The notes beneath the pieces are model-generated. The model was not told the DNA's origin, ran no database searches, and was given only the letters and a program-made list of their open reading frames with translations. From Setaria digitata (taxonomy: Eukaryota; Nematoda; Chromadorea; Rhabditida; Setariidae): DNA of 64,000 nucleotides. Location of the stretch: contig RCAB01000279.1 of the NCBI GenBank assembly GCA_003640385.1, positions 20,094 through 84,093 on the forward strand. The letters are read 5' to 3'. Each line of letters starts with the position of its first letter. The first letter of the stretch is position 1. Positions 39,838 to 54,400 of this stretch are shown here, one piece after another. Both the position numbers and the translations under genes were made by a program.

Positions 39838-40137
39838 TTATTATTATTTTGTTATTGCTACTATTATTATTTATTATTATTATTATTAGTCATTGTTAAC
39901 CATTACTATTAAATTGTTGATTATTAATTGATTAACCAATTAATTATGATTGTGATTATTATGATTATTTGGATTATTTAGCATTAGTATTTGTTACCAT
40001 TATTAGTTATAATTACTATTAATATTATCATATTATCATTATCACTCCTGTTATTATTACTGCCAGTATTAATTTTAATTGTAATATTAATTTTATTATT
40101 ATTATTGGTATTGTTGTAGTTGTAGTTGCAGCTGCTC
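38478..40137. other. Intergenic AT-rich region with ATT-type simple sequence
   Basis: No gene seen. From about 39720 to 40117 the sequence is dominated by imperfect (ATT)n/(TTA)n simple repeats that run up to the 3' end of the EF-hand gene. Confidence 0.6.
40092..40097 (-). promoter_or_regulatory. Poly(A) signal of the 12-EF-hand gene
   Basis: AATAAA on the minus strand, 41 nt past the stop codon at 40138-40140. It lies in ATT-rich simple sequence, so chance occurrence is possible. Confidence 0.45.
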
Positions 40138-43100
40138 TTATTGTTTAGTAGATGATGCAGATGAAGATTGCTTCTGTTTCCTTACTTCTTCAGCACTTCT
40201 CTGTTCTTCATCTCGATCATTCGATTTATTCAGATCATACGGTCGCTGTGAGTTACGTTCCGTAACAAATCGTCGGATCTCATGCCTAAATATATTTAAA
40301 AGCAAGAAGAATAAGCGATGAAGATGAATAAGAAATTGAATGAAATAAATAAACAAACAACAATAAAGGATAAAAGTTATGGATATGAGAAGGTACCTAA
40401 AATCGACAAGTTCACCAGGTGCCAAATCACCTGAATTATCAATATCAACTTTTTTGAAAAACTGTCGTGTTATTGATCGATCAACTTTGTATTTCAGTTC
40501 TATCAGTTGTTCTAATTCATCCACTGTTACCAATTTATCCTTGTTCATGTCAAATTCCTAATTAAATTACTAATTAATAAACTGATAGGAATTCTTTTTG
40601 CTTTTATTCATTTAAGTTAATTTTTGAAATTTTAAAAATTTATTAAAGGTGTGTTTATTAATGCATACTTTGAAATGCTCGGTAGCAAATTTAATAGCAC
40701 TCAATCGTACGAGGCGTAAAAAGTCAGCCAATTCTACTTTGTCTAATTTCCCACTTTTATCCTAAAATTTTATAAAATATGTTGGCGAGAAGAGAAAAAA
40801 GAGAAAATAATAATTAACAAGTTTGCATAAAATTCAAATGTTCAATTAAGTAAATTACAAATAATTTCTCACCGCCCGGTGAAAAATTTCAAAAAGTCAA
40901 AGTTGAAAGAGTTGTGAAGAATTGGTAAATTGTTTAACAAGAAGATGCAAATTTAATTAACAATTTAAATTGAAAAAAGAAGGAAATGACCTGATCGGCA
41001 ATAGCAAATAAATTAAACGTTTCTTTAGGATCCATATCATCTTGTCGTCGAGCCATTGAAACAGCTTCAGAATTATTAATATAGCCATCACCATCACTAT
41101 CGATATCCTAAGTAAGAATTAATTAAGTAAAGATTAGTAAGAATTAATTAATTAAACAGTTAACAGATAGGCCGTAAATTTGGCAAGTTAAATAATGAGC
41201 AAATTAACACTTTCACTGACCCTCTTTCTTTGCAATAAATTCATTTATTATATTAAAAAATAACTAATTGGACTACTTTCCAATATCATTCCCAAATTTG
41301 TTATCGATATTGTTTTATCATCTTATTAATGTAGTAATAAGTTTTTATCCAAAAATTTATCCTCTAATTATTAATTAGCAAAACATTTTCATTCTTTCCA
41401 TTTCTGGTCAAATTTCAATTCGTGCCTTATTTTGGATATTAAAATTTTTGTAATTTAATTGATAACGATCAAAAATTTCGGATCAAAATTTTTGCAAGAA
41501 AAATTGTCGACGAAACCTGCATGGATTCCAGGGCATTTTTTACAGCTTTACTCCGGATAACTGATCGAAATCCGGCAAATTCAACTGCATCCAATTGGCC
41601 ATCTTCATTTTCATCTGCTTGTGCAAAGAATGGTCCAAGAATTCGTTCATCAAATCCATAATGATCAAATGCAATGCGTTTAGCTTCATCCATTGTTACG
41701 GTACCTGATCCATCACGATCAACGACCTACAGTGGTAGGAAGCAAGTGGAATTTCTTTTAGCCTTATCATTTACCATTCGTTAAACTTATCAGTGCGATT
41801 AAATTGAGTACTTAGCTTCTTTTCTTTTCGTTTTGTATTTTGCTCTTTTCCTTAACATATTTTTTACTATCTATTCTAACGATGTTTTACACCCACAATA
41901 ATTATACTGGTGTGAAGAAGATTGACTGAAAATTTATTTATTACTATATTCCATCTTTGCCGTGTTTTGAATTAATTTATTGATGAAAATTTGGTGAATT
42001 ATCACTTATCATTATTTCGCATGATCAAGTATTGTTTGAACTTATCACTACTATCAAATTGCATCATTTTTCTCTTCTAGTTTTTAGAGCATTTTTATAA
42101 TGAAATCTATTCTAACAACACCTGATATACAGAATAACTATCATAATGGAAATATAATATATTATTCATCCACTATTATTTATTTAAATTTATTAGAATA
42201 ATTAATTATCTTATCATTATCAATTTTAACATACCTTGAGTGCTTTTCGAGATGTATCAATAGCTCGCGATCGAATAATTCTTTCAAAATCAGCAAATTC
42301 AGGTGCATTCAATTCGCCATCATTGTTATCATCAACTGATAATAACATTTCGTTTACATCAGCTGCACTAATACCTTCCTGTTCAAATGCTATTTTTTGT
42401 GCCTCTTTCTTATCAATATGTCCATCTTCATTTTCATCAGCATTCTAAAATAAGTAATCATTCTCTGACTTTGTATGTTAAGAAATTGTGCAAAAAAATT
42501 TCTTATCATTTATCTCTTTCTGGATGATAAACTGATTTATGCAATCGATCATTGCGATATTTCAATCATAAAAACAAAATGAACTTAGCTGAAATATTTA
42601 CAAATCAATTTTTTCGCCATCGAAAATTTCATGCATCAAATAATGAAGTATGAAGGATTTTATTTTTTATTTCTCACTTCTTGTTGAACGACAAAAAATT
42701 TCTTTCATTTAATTCTCCAGAAAAAAAAAATAGATAAATAAATAAATGAGCTAATTAATTAACTTTTGACATTTGTTAAATCTGAAGGGAATATATTTTA
42801 GTGTTATATGAAAAGTTAATGGAAAAAATTTTTAATACAAAAAACATATTTGAAATTTAAAATTTAGAGGAGCGAAAAACAAAATTGGATGAAAAATAAT
42901 ATATTTGGAAATATTAAAATAAGATAAAAAATCCAGAAAACCTTCATAATTAGCCTTGCAAGTCTTATTGACATTGCACGGATACGTCGTCGTAATTTGC
43001 TAAACAATGCCGAATCCATTTCGTCATTGGAATTCGGTAGCACTAAATGCCATACACGTTCCACGTCACGATTTCCGATTCCGTATTCTTTCAAAATATA

Positions 43101-46100
43101 TTCCTGCGCTTCTTTTAGCGATAATAAACCATTATGATCTTTGTCAACTGTCTAAAAATTTTTGCAAACATTTAAATGAAATTATATTGGAAATCAAATA
43201 ATATGCATAGTATTAACGGAATAATTTTTTGTTCTTTTTTTTTTTTGGTTCGAAAGAATGAGAAGCAATATTTACTATTAATTAAATGTTTTTATTGATA
43301 AAAACATTTAATTCATTTTTGCTACTGACAAAGTAATATTATCGCAATGAAAAGAAAAATTGCTGCTTTTATTTATGTTTATTAATAATAATATTTATTT
43401 CAACAAAAAGAAATCATGAAATTTGTAAAAACAAAAATGCCAAATTTAAAAGGAAAAACAAATGAGTTTTAATTATCATAAATTCTTTCATATTAAAAGC
43501 TATATATATATTTTAATATGAAAGAATATATATATATCTTATTAGCTATTTAATGTGAATTTATAAAAAAAGAAAAAGAAAGGAGTAGCTAAACTTTGTG
43601 ATTCAGTAAAACTAAAAAAATTAATAAATAAAGTTTTTTTTCTTTTTTTTTTTTAAGGATAAAATGTCATTTTATCCATTATTGATGTGATAGTGTTGAA
43701 CATGTTCTTATCCGGAAACAAATAAGAATAAAAATTTGAATAATTAATTTTTAATTATTTCAATTGTTACTAAAAAAAAGAAAAAAAAAAACTTAAATAA
43801 TTTTGTGGGAAAAAGAAGAAAAAATTACTTGTAAATATCGTTGTGCAGCACTTTCAGCTTTTGCAAGAACCAATGGTCGAATATCATTGAATTCAATTGA
43901 TGTTAAATAACCATCATAATTTTTATCAACCTTAAACTAACAGTTTCTTTTAAATTAAAAAAGAAATAAAAATTGAAAATAAAAATAAATAAAAAGAAAA
44001 AGCTAGAAAACAATCACTTGCAAATTCTATTTAAAAATAAATCCAGTTGTTAGAAAAAAAAAGCAGCTTCTGAAAAATGGCTTAATTAAACTGGCTAGAA
44101 AAATGCATTTCAGGTCATTCCAAGCATATTTTCCAACATTTTCAACACTTTTTGCATCACTTTAAGCATATTTTGTATCAAATTCAACATTTTTTGCAAT
44201 ATTTCCAAAATATTTTGCATCATTTGGAAATTTATACCTCATTAAAGAGGCTTTCAATGACATTGCTGGATAAGCCGTGATGTACAAATGCGGCATACTG
44301 TACTTCGGCAAGACTTAATGCGCCATCACCATCCAGGTCGACACTTTTATCAACAGGTGGCAATTGTGCGATGCTTCCGATGCCAGAAGCGCCATTTTCT
44401 ACGTGGTCATTTGGTTGCTTCAGATGTGTTGACTCGGTCGAGGCGAATTGATTTGAATTTGATGCTATGAATTTATGATTTATACGATATTTTGATATAT
44501 TCTAATTGTTGTAATAAAATAATTTCAATTTTGAATAAGGTTTGTGATCGAGGCTGGCTTCAAAAATTAATATTTTAAAAGCAGTTGAACTGAAAATAAG
44601 GGATGAGAATGGAAAGAAATTCAAGTAAAATTGTAGATTATGTTTGACTGGAAATGAATTTAAATTCAAATAATTTAACTAAAAATTTTCATCATTTTTT
44701 TTTTGTGAATGGTGAAAGATAAAGAAAAAGTTTTGGAAATTATTATTTTTTCTCCTTTTTTCTTGATAATGTTGCTCAAATTAATTTATGATGATGAAAG
44801 AGTGAACATTTTTTCATGTAATTAATGAATGATGTCGAATAACAGAAAAGGAAAATGCTTATAAATATTATAAATTTTGAAGTTTTCCTTTTCAGCAATT
44901 TTGTCGTAAACAAAACTACTAGTCTAGAATAGAGAAGCTGAACTGTCATGCAAATATTTAATAAATAGCTCACGATTAGTATTTTATTATAAATTATAAA
45001 AAGAATTCAAATAATAAAAATGAATCTTTCCAATGAAAAAGCGAAACTTTTACTGTTTCGTTGTGAAATTTTAATTTTTCAATAGAATAAAGATGAGAAT
45101 ATTGGACGGAAAAATGTTAAATGTAATTCTCTAAATGTTATTTTGAGTAAAAAAATGTTACTATCCTGAGTTATTGTTATTGATATATTTCTTCTTTTTT
45201 TGTTGATTTAACAAATTGCTAGAATTTTTGTTGAACATCCAGGAAAAAAAAAAGAGGCTTTGGCCAAAAATGGAATGGCAGCAGAAGAAATTTAAAATTG
45301 ATAATATAAAATTTTCTTGATTTCCAATGAATGTATTCATTCTTTGAGCAACAACTTAAAAATTTCCATTTGAAAACTGACGAAGAAAAAATTTTAGATC
45401 AGCAAGAGCTGAATTTCTGTAAAAAATTTTGTGCTAGAACACCAACTTCGGTTTTAATTTTTTGACTTTTTATTACAATTCAAGCTCAATTTCAAATTTC
45501 GACTACGACTAGAATTTCCAACAGAATAAAATCCATTTGAATCATTTCCCAAATTAAAATTTGTAAAATTCAAGGAAAAGAAAAAATTTTGAGAAAAACC
45601 TTGCTGATGTCGTCGTAACGCTGCTATACGAGCCATCATTGCTGCTTGAGCTGCTGATGATACTTTTCCAGCTACTGAAAACTTTGCTTCAAACTTATTA
45701 AATTTGAATTTAGGCAAATTATCAAAATGCTTGTTTTTCCTTTTTCCTTCTTCTTCCTTGAATTAATGCATAATTTTTTTAAGCTCAAAAGTTTTAAATA
45801 TACGTGAAATACTGAGAAAGGAGATCACGCGAAGAAAAAAAAATAATTATTTGATGTTGAAGTTTTTTTTTTCAAGGAAGGTTTTTTTCTCAATTTTATT
45901 TCTCTTCATCAAATATTTGAATAAATCTCAGTTAGTCTAGTAATCAGTTATAGAACTTCGATTCTACGATGATAAATTGAAACTTCCTATATCAACTTAT
46001 CATTCATTATAATTTTGCATTGCCAATTGGTTGTTTGAAAATGAAAAATGAAATTTGGAAATAACTATTTATAAAATGAAAAAGAAATACATTTCGAATT

Positions 46101-46908
46101 TTTCTCTGATATTTTTTCTTTTTAAACTTTCTAAATAAAATAGTGGAGATGAAATTTTGTTGATGATGACCTGATTGCGTTGATTTATCACCACTGATCT
46201 GCTTTGCTGGACGAAAATTTGATGGTAGTTGTGGTGGGGCTGCTGCTGTCGAACTTTCTACAGAGATCTTTTGAAATTACTAATTAAACATAAGGAAAAA
46301 AAAGAAAAATAAACGAAGAAATCGTTTAAAAAAAAGGAGCAAAAAAAAAAACATAAAAATTTTACAGATTTATAATGAAAAAAAGTTCACTTAATAAAGC
46401 TTCACCTGTTAGCTTTTTTGTTTTTAGGAAAGTAATTCAATTAATTATAAAGCTCTTTCAGTACAAAATTCCTTTATAAAGGTTATCATTTAGTTTCTTA
46501 AATAGATGCTGCAACATTTACTCACTTGCAAATTTTGAGAAACAATCTAGACTAGCAATAAATTAATGAGCAAAGTTTCAATCTAAAATAACAATGTTTT
46601 CATTCATCGAAGTCTATTAAATACAAATTTCTTTTTTTGTTTACGAAGAAAATTCTCATCCAATAAATGCTCACAAAAACTAAGTTATTAAGTGCTTAAT
46701 TGCGTATTAAAAATTATCTCACCTTTTTTTAGATAGCAGTTTCAGTTTTCATTACTTAAAATTATTTACCCTTAGCATTTCTTTATAAGGCAGTAGTTAT
46801 TCATTTTAAATTATTTAAATAAACCATACCTGCTGCATTTCGCTTCACAAACGCTATTGCATGTGCTATATTTAACCACAGCAGGAGATAGACAGGTAAA
46901 TATAGCAT
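40138..46908 (-). CDS. Secreted multi-EF-hand calcium-binding protein (11 canonical EF loops)
   Basis: Twelve exons: 46908-46830, 46257-46171, 45674-45600, 44464-44238, 43930-43829, 43151-42942, 42444-42235, 41726-41517, 41107-40991, 40761-40669, 40557-40397, 40285-40138; 1719 nt, 572 aa. Residues 1-17 (MLYLPVYLLLWLNIAHA) are a signal peptide. About 100 residues of Ala/Ser/Gln/Pro-rich sequence follow, then EF loops starting near 123 (DLDGDGALSLAE), 158, 193 (DKDHNGLLSLKE), 263, 298 (DDNNDGELNAPE), 333 (DRDGSGTVTMDE), 368, 403, 438, 473 and 508 (DIDNSGDLAPGE); one further site after 193 is degenerate (PNSNDEMDSALF). Within a pair, loops are 35 residues apart. Three consecutive exons are exactly 210 nt, each one EF pair. 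The tail is Arg/Lys/Ser-rich with no HDEL-type retention signal, so it is probably exported. A ttatag acceptor 2 nt before the ATG suggests trans-splicing. Not a known named family to me; CREC/calumenin proteins have fewer EF-hands. Confidence 0.92.
43482..43527. repeat. Perfect 17-bp inverted repeat in an EF-hand gene intron
   Basis: ATTCTTTCATATTAAAA, a 12-nt GC+TA loop, then the exact reverse complement. It sits in the intron between exons 43930-43829 and 43151-42942. Confidence 0.8.
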
Positions 46909-48428
46909 TGCTATAAACATTTAGTAATTAATACATCGAACTGATTAATTAAATCAATTTTTGACTGCTATAAACACATATCACTGGTCTTGAAATTTAC
47001 ATACAATTTAGAGTGATATAAGTTATCAGGATTAGGCAGTAATGATAAGTTGAAAATAACTATCATCCAATAATGCATTAATAATTATAGTAACAAAAAT
47101 AATGGAAATAATAACAATTGGTAGTAGCAGTAAATAATAATGATAATAACGATGCTTAATTATAACGAAAACATTGATTAACAAGAATTAATAAATAAAT
47201 AATAATAAAATTATAACAACAAAATTTTGATCATAAATAATAATATAATGCTTAATAGGAAGCAGTATTCGTGCAATGCATGAATTGTTTAATCGTGAAA
47301 CGAATGAAACGAACAATTTACTTCACACCTGAATTATTTCTCTTACTAATTTTTTAATTATTTGACAGTAAAATTAGCAGAATAAAAACGAAATGATATG
47401 AATGGAATGAATTGTAATGTAAAAGTGTTTGGTATGGTTCAGAAATTGTCAGAAATGATTACTGAATGAGTTTAACGGCCTTCTAGAACAAGAAGGTCAC
47501 CCAAACAACGTTGCTGTAGTAATAGAAGTGAGTACAATTATTCATCTTCAATTATCCCATTATACTAATTAATTAATTTACACTCAAAATACCATATTTA
47601 TTTGTTCGATTTTTCATCGAATTTTGTGATTTGATTTATTAATTCTTTTTTTGTCAATTTTTTTTTTTTAAATAAGAGAGAAAAAGAACGATTTGTTTTC
47701 CTTTTCTATCAGTTTGGCTGGAAAAAATATTAAAAACAAATAGTATTAGCTATCTGAACTATTTTATTGCTAAATATTAATAATTTTGATAATAATTTGA
47801 TTCGGAATAAAAATTGAGAAAAATATCTGCTATAAAATTGCTGTTAAAATTCTTTATGTGAAATAAAAATATGAGCTTAAAGTTATTCTGTTAAATATTA
47901 ATGCAGTAATTAAGTTCTACTTAAGTATACTCTGATTCGGAAACATTCACATATAATAAATTAGTTTGATTTCGTAAGCATCAACTTTTTTTTCATTGAA
48001 ATATCAATATTAATTTATTTTTTCAATCTTTTTGAGGATCATTACCTAAAAGAAAATGAAATTTATCCTAGATAAATTATTTCGCAATGTCAAAATGAGC
48101 TGATATGATATGATTGTAAAAATATAAACCTGTTCAGATGTACTGATAACGATGATACTTTAATAACTAAATGTATCTCGTTTTTGCATCAAAGAAATGG
48201 GCTAAAAAATGTGGCATATTACTATTTTAGTATTAAATTTAAATTGAATTTCAAAATTTTCGAAAGTTTTTTAAATTATCGGATCCTTATTATTTACTAC
48301 TTAAATATTTAATACAGCTAGATTAGCCATTTTTAATGCGATCATATTACAATAAATTCAAAAGTAATTGCAATCGTGCAGGAAAGTAAGAAAAAGAAAG
48401 TAAAATAAATGCAGAAATTATCTGAGCT

Positions 48429-48453
48429 GATATGATATGATATGATATGATAT
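48429..48453. repeat. (GATAT)5 pentanucleotide tract
   Basis: Five perfect GATAT units after GAGCT. A shorter version with the same flank (GAGCTGATATGATATGAT) occurs near 48098. Confidence 0.8.
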
Positions 48454-51400
48454 TCAGTGGAACTGATAGCGGTGACTATTATTATGATTATTATTCCTTC
48501 TTTTGCAACATACTATATCATTTTACAGTAATAAATTTGTGAATGTTGCTATACCATATCACCATTGCGCTGTTCTTCTACCGTCGCAGCATTTAGCAAT
48601 GCAATGAAATGCTTACTGTGAAAAATTACTGAAATGCTTTTTTTTTTTTTCTGCAAATTATAGGATTTGAAAAGAATCCTTTCGATATTAATTAGAAGTT
48701 GTCATTATACCAAAAATATTTTAAAAAATTTGTGTCATCAAATTATTGACAGATATTATCAACCTATTGCTGATTATCTCTCTTTTTATCTGACTCTTCA
48801 AAATTTGTATTTGATGACTTTTTTTCATTTCTCTTCTTTTATCCTGTAAACTAATACGAGCAAGACTAAAATACAAGTAATAAATTTTTTTTTTCTAGAA
48901 TTTTTAGATGATTTTTCAAAGATTGTTAATTTGAATTCGGAGATAAAGTAATAGGAGCAAAAAAAAGCAATTGGTCAGTTAAGAATAATTAGTCAATTAA
49001 TTTTAAATGATTAAATGGATAGAGATTGAAAATAAAAGATGGCATTTGCAGTGTACTATGAAAGAGAAAAATTGCTGAAATGATTTGAATGTAGTTCGCA
49101 AGTTGTCTTTTATGGAACTTATTTGAAAAGTAAGTCTCGAAATTTTTGTTATTGCCATAAAATAATTTTATCATCTCCATCAATCTATGCCTTTTTCTTT
49201 TTGAAAAATGAATATTGTAAAATGTAGCCTCATTTAAATCCTGTAAGTGATTTCGATAACATATATTATTTAACATTACAGTGAAATGTTATTATTGATC
49301 TTGTGATAAAATATATAAAATATTATGGAAATTATCAGTCACTAAACAATTTAGCTCCGATTGCAACTGCTTTTATCAGTTCTTTACAAAATCTGAATGT
49401 CCTAACATTCTGTAAAAGCTAAAATAGCGCGTAATATCTATAAGAAAGCGACCAAAGAAACATCAAGTCTTAAAAAGAAGTTTTAACTAGAAAAAAAAAA
49501 TTTAATCATCTGTAGTTTCAAATGTTCATGAAAAGAAATTTTAAAAAAATGATTAGAATTGAAAATTTTCGGTTACATAAAGGAAATATTTTTCCTTTCA
49601 ATTAAATCCACAGCAACTTCTATCGGAGTAATGATGACTGCAGCCAAATTAACACTCTTAACAATTATGGTAGAGAGCATTGTCTTAATAGTTTTAAATT
49701 AATTTTGGTCATTTTGCTTCTGGTACCAATATTGAAAAAGAACTTTTCAAATCAAAAGGTGAAAAAAACAATTGTATTTATGCAACTAATTTCAAATTCA
49801 GATGAAGAAATTTCATGAGTTTAGAAAAGAAAAGAAAATTTCAAAGAGAAATTTGTCCTTCAAGATTAAAGTAATCTTAAATTACAATTAAAATTCTTAA
49901 TTTTGAACTGCAAATTTTTGTTTGTAAAAAGTCTTGAAAAACGAGTTTTTTTTTTGAGCCGATTTAAAGAAATAATAAAGATTGAAAATTTGAAAGAAAA
50001 AAAAATACTCAATCCATCTCTATTATGAATTAAACTTTTTTTGCTTTATTTAATTCGACAAAATTGTTCTCATATTCAAATATGAAATGAAACATCCTAA
50101 TTTTCAGTCTTTTTCAAAAAATATATTTATTCGGCACTGATCATAATCAAAAATAATTTTAAATTGCTTGAAAAGAATTTTGACAAGTTATAGAGAGACT
50201 TATTTTAAAATATTTACCGTTGAAACAAAATTTTCCAAAAAAAATTTTCAACTTATTCAACCAATATTGAATGAATGAAAAATAAAGAAGGATGAGAGGA
50301 TAAAAATTGCAACTGAAATTAAATTTTGTAAAGAGAGATTTTGAAAGAAAATCTACAATTACAAGTGAAATGATTCTGAACGATTTTATATCACTTAAAA
50401 GCGAAAAATTTTGAAATATGAAATATGTTAAAATATTTTGAGGAATATTATTTGGATAATGATGCCATCATATGGATTTTATAATTGCCTTTTTTTTTTT
50501 AAAACAATCGTCTTTACAGTAGCTGTAATATCTAATTAGCGAAGCTCAAAAATACTGTCAGTTATTTTTGGAGAAATAATATTTTACTGAAAATTACTAA
50601 CAATAATTTTAAAAAATTGAAAATTTCAATTCATTTTCTTACTAACTTGAGTTATTTCTTTGGGAAAAAAAATGCGAATGTTTTCTCAGCAAAAAAAGAC
50701 GAAAGTGGTTGATATAAAAAATTAAATTGAAATTTATGTCAAGTATTATCAAAAATGAAAACTTTGAAAAGTTTTCCACAAACAAAACTAATAACAATAG
50801 CAGAATATAATACTGACATATAGTAAACATGCAATTTTTATTATTATTTTAGAGAACAGTGAGCACTGACAGCAAAGTATTGGTAAAAATAACCAACTGA
50901 CAAAATAATGGAAAATTTAAATAATTTTGGAAAAATGAAAAATGTCAATTTATATTTGTTAGCATAAATTTTCCAATTCATCTCTGCTTCCTTGAAAGAA
51001 AAAAAAGAATAAATTTTTAAAATGGTGAATTTTTAAATTTCCCTTCTCAATGTTATTTCTATGGTGTTGAAAAGGTTCTTTACTTTTTTTTTTTTCAACA
51101 AAAAAGTGAACTCTTTGAAATTATAAAAAAAAAAAAAATGTTAAGTTGGAAAGGATATTGGACATTGCATGAAAAATAACGAAAATTTTGAAAACAATAA
51201 ATTAATGAGAATTATTTAATGGTTGAATTACCCTACAAATCAAATTTTAGTTTTCATTTTCGAAAACAAAATTAAAATGTTTTTATGAAAAGCATGAGAT
51301 TTTCTTGAATTATTCAGTTAAAAAAAAAAAACAATTAACCATTTTGAAACGAAATTGTATTATCATTTTTATAGTCATCTGATAGATTATATGAATCGGC

Positions 51401-54400
51401 CGTAGATACTATTATAGTATGATAATGTTTTTTTAAATCATTTGGTAACTGAAATTACCTCATTTAATAAAGAAAAAAAAAATGCAGAGTTTAAATTTAT
51501 CACCTTGTCATTTGTAATTAAAATTTGGAAAGCTCTTTAAAATGATATTGCCAAAATAAATAAATAAATGAAAGTCTCATGCAAATTCAAATATTCTTTC
51601 GCCATTTTAAACTACTGTTAAACATTCATGGGGAAAAATTTTGATAAATCTATCAACGATCTGAAAAGTTTTAGATTTTCGCTTTCAAACTTTCTGTCTC
51701 AGATGAAATTTGGTAATTAACCTTCTATTAAATTTGAAGAAAATTTGGCTGAAAATGATACAAATTGCGACGACAGATGAATGAGGATGAAATTTGACAA
51801 AATGGAAAACAAAAAAATGAAAAAAAGAGCAAAGATTTTAACAAAGAAGCAAAATATTAATGATATACGAAGTTTAAAAATTAATGAAAATATAAAACAC
51901 AAATAAAAAAACTGAGATGGGAAAAAACAATAAGCGAAATAAGAAACGAATTTAGAAATATTTTCCAGAAAGTTTTACCGAATTCTTCACCTGTAGAAAA
52001 TCCTTGTCGTCTTTTAAAATCATTTTTATCCTCAATTTAAAAAAAAAGAAAGGGACGAGGCATTCTTGTGTTATTCATTAAATCTAAAAATCTAGGTTAC
52101 AATCGATTTTAATCTTTCATACTGTTCAAAAATAAGAAAAAAGAAAAAGAAAACAATTCCAAATAAAATTTAGTAATTATTTTAAACGCAACTCGTAAAT
52201 TGAATTATAAATTTTTATTATGGTTATTATTATTATTGAAAAAAAAAAAAAAAAAGGAATAATTACTATTTATATTTTAATTTTCGATTCATTTTCTCAT
52301 CTTTCTCGTACGACCTAAGCGTTTTTTGGTAATTTTTTTTATTTTAATTTGACTTTTTTATTTTTAATTTTTTTGTCAATTTCAAGTACAATTTGTATTT
52401 ATACGCGTTCTTTTAAAAAGTTCGAAATTTTACACACAAATTTTTGGAGCAATTAGAATCATTGATAAAAAATATGCATTTAAGAAACACATCAGATGAA
52501 TAATTTCGAATTCTTATACCGATATGAAATGATATTCATGATATGATAATGCAAAATATTTGCTCCTTGCATATGACAAGATTATAATCTCGTTAAAAAC
52601 AAAACGATAATAAATTATATAAAGATGATGGGAAAAAATAAACTAATTTTTGAAATTTCGGACAAAATAAAAATTATGTAATAATTATTTTTAAAATCTT
52701 ACTGAAACTGACATGCATTCTCTAATAAATAGAGGTAGTTTGAGCAAAATTTTTGAGGAATAATTGCTAATATTTCCAAAATTTCAGAATTTTTTAAATT
52801 TGTCTGGAAGATTAACAGTTACAGGAAGTAATTAGCTTCAATAATGAGGAATTCTTCTTTTTATTTTGAACTTAAATGTTTACTTAGTTGACAAAAAAAA
52901 AATTACAGGTAAATGCATCAAATTGAGGAATTCTTAATATTAAAAACCATAAGAATGGATTTGAAATTATTTAAAAATTAATTTTTCTTTTTATTATAAG
53001 GAGAATTTAAAAAGTGTCAGATTATCACCAAACTTTAGAAATGAAGGAAAGCAACAAAAAAAAGAAGTGGTTCGCGACAAATTTGTTAAAAACAGCCGAA
53101 TTACATTTTCATGGCCTAGTTCACTTAGATAAAACGATAATTTAATTTGATTTGATGTTTTAATTGAATGATAGGAAATCAGATGATTAATTTTATTAAA
53201 ATCAACGATATTGGCCACATTTAAATGGTTAAGTTAGTCAGTTCCTCTTAATACTATTTAAACAATTATAGATGAAATGAACCAAATTGGGAATCATTAA
53301 TGAATGTAATTAATTTAAATTCAGAAGAAGAAAATTATTTTTTATAAAAATCGATACGAAAAATATGATTTTATTCCTGTAGGAAAATTTGAATATTTTT
53401 TAGGATGCTATAATTCAGTTTTCATTTACAATTTAGCAGAAATCTCAAATTTTAGAAATAAACAATAAGAAATATACAATCAACGATTCCTTTTCAAATT
53501 CTCGAGCGGATTTTATAGTTTCAACGATCTGATGCCACTATGACAATTAATGCCAAATTATTTTTGCAATTACTATTGTTATAGCTATGAAAATTTTAGT
53601 GAAAAGAAAAAGGATTTTTAATTTTCTGAAAATTGGCAATAAATAGGGAAAAAACAAAGGGTAAAAGAAACTTTTTTTTTGTTGTTATCGGCAAAAAGTG
53701 AAAATTCGGAGAAAATTGATCAAGCAAACAAAGGAATGCGTTCCGAATTTGATGCAGTTCAGGATGTTTGATGCAGTGTTGCTCCGGTTTTCTGATATAG
53801 CATAGAAAAGAATGTTATTAAATAAAAGTAATTTGAAGTATGAAAAAATCTCGTTTATTAAAAATTAAATGAACCTTTTTTAATCATTTCTATTTAACAG
53901 AAAAAAATAAATTTTTTTGAGGGGTGAAAGAAATAAAACCCTGGTGAAATAACAATATATATTCAGAGTTTTTCGATAAATTCATCCGGTTAATTGATAT
54001 GCGCAGGATCCGTTAATTAATGAAAATTACATATATTTTTGGCAAGGATAATTATTGGATTTATTTATTTTTTTTTTTTGTAACATGATTAAAAGGCATA
54101 ATTATTAAAATTTTTTTGCTCAATGGCAAAAAAAAAGAAAAAATCATTTCAAATAATTCCATCGTTTATTGTTAAAAACCGGATTGTGCATACAGTGAAA
54201 TGAGTAAGCAGCAATTAACCAAAATATTTTCATCTTGGATAATTTTGTTCATTTACAAAAATTTTTTGGGAAAAAAATTATCGTTCTCTCAACATCCCAA
54301 AGAAGCAAAAAGTTTTTCAGTGAACTTTTCTTCTTCATAAATTTTGTGGCAGTTTATTTTTTTCTATTATCAGTTATGATATAGTTAGCTTTTGTTGCTA

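Noticed and set aside
49543..49700. Plus-strand hydrophobic open frame (TAAKLTLLTIMVESIVLIVLN end)
   Set aside because: About 50 codons without a start codon in context, splice sites or a partner exon; consistent with chance in AT-rich DNA.
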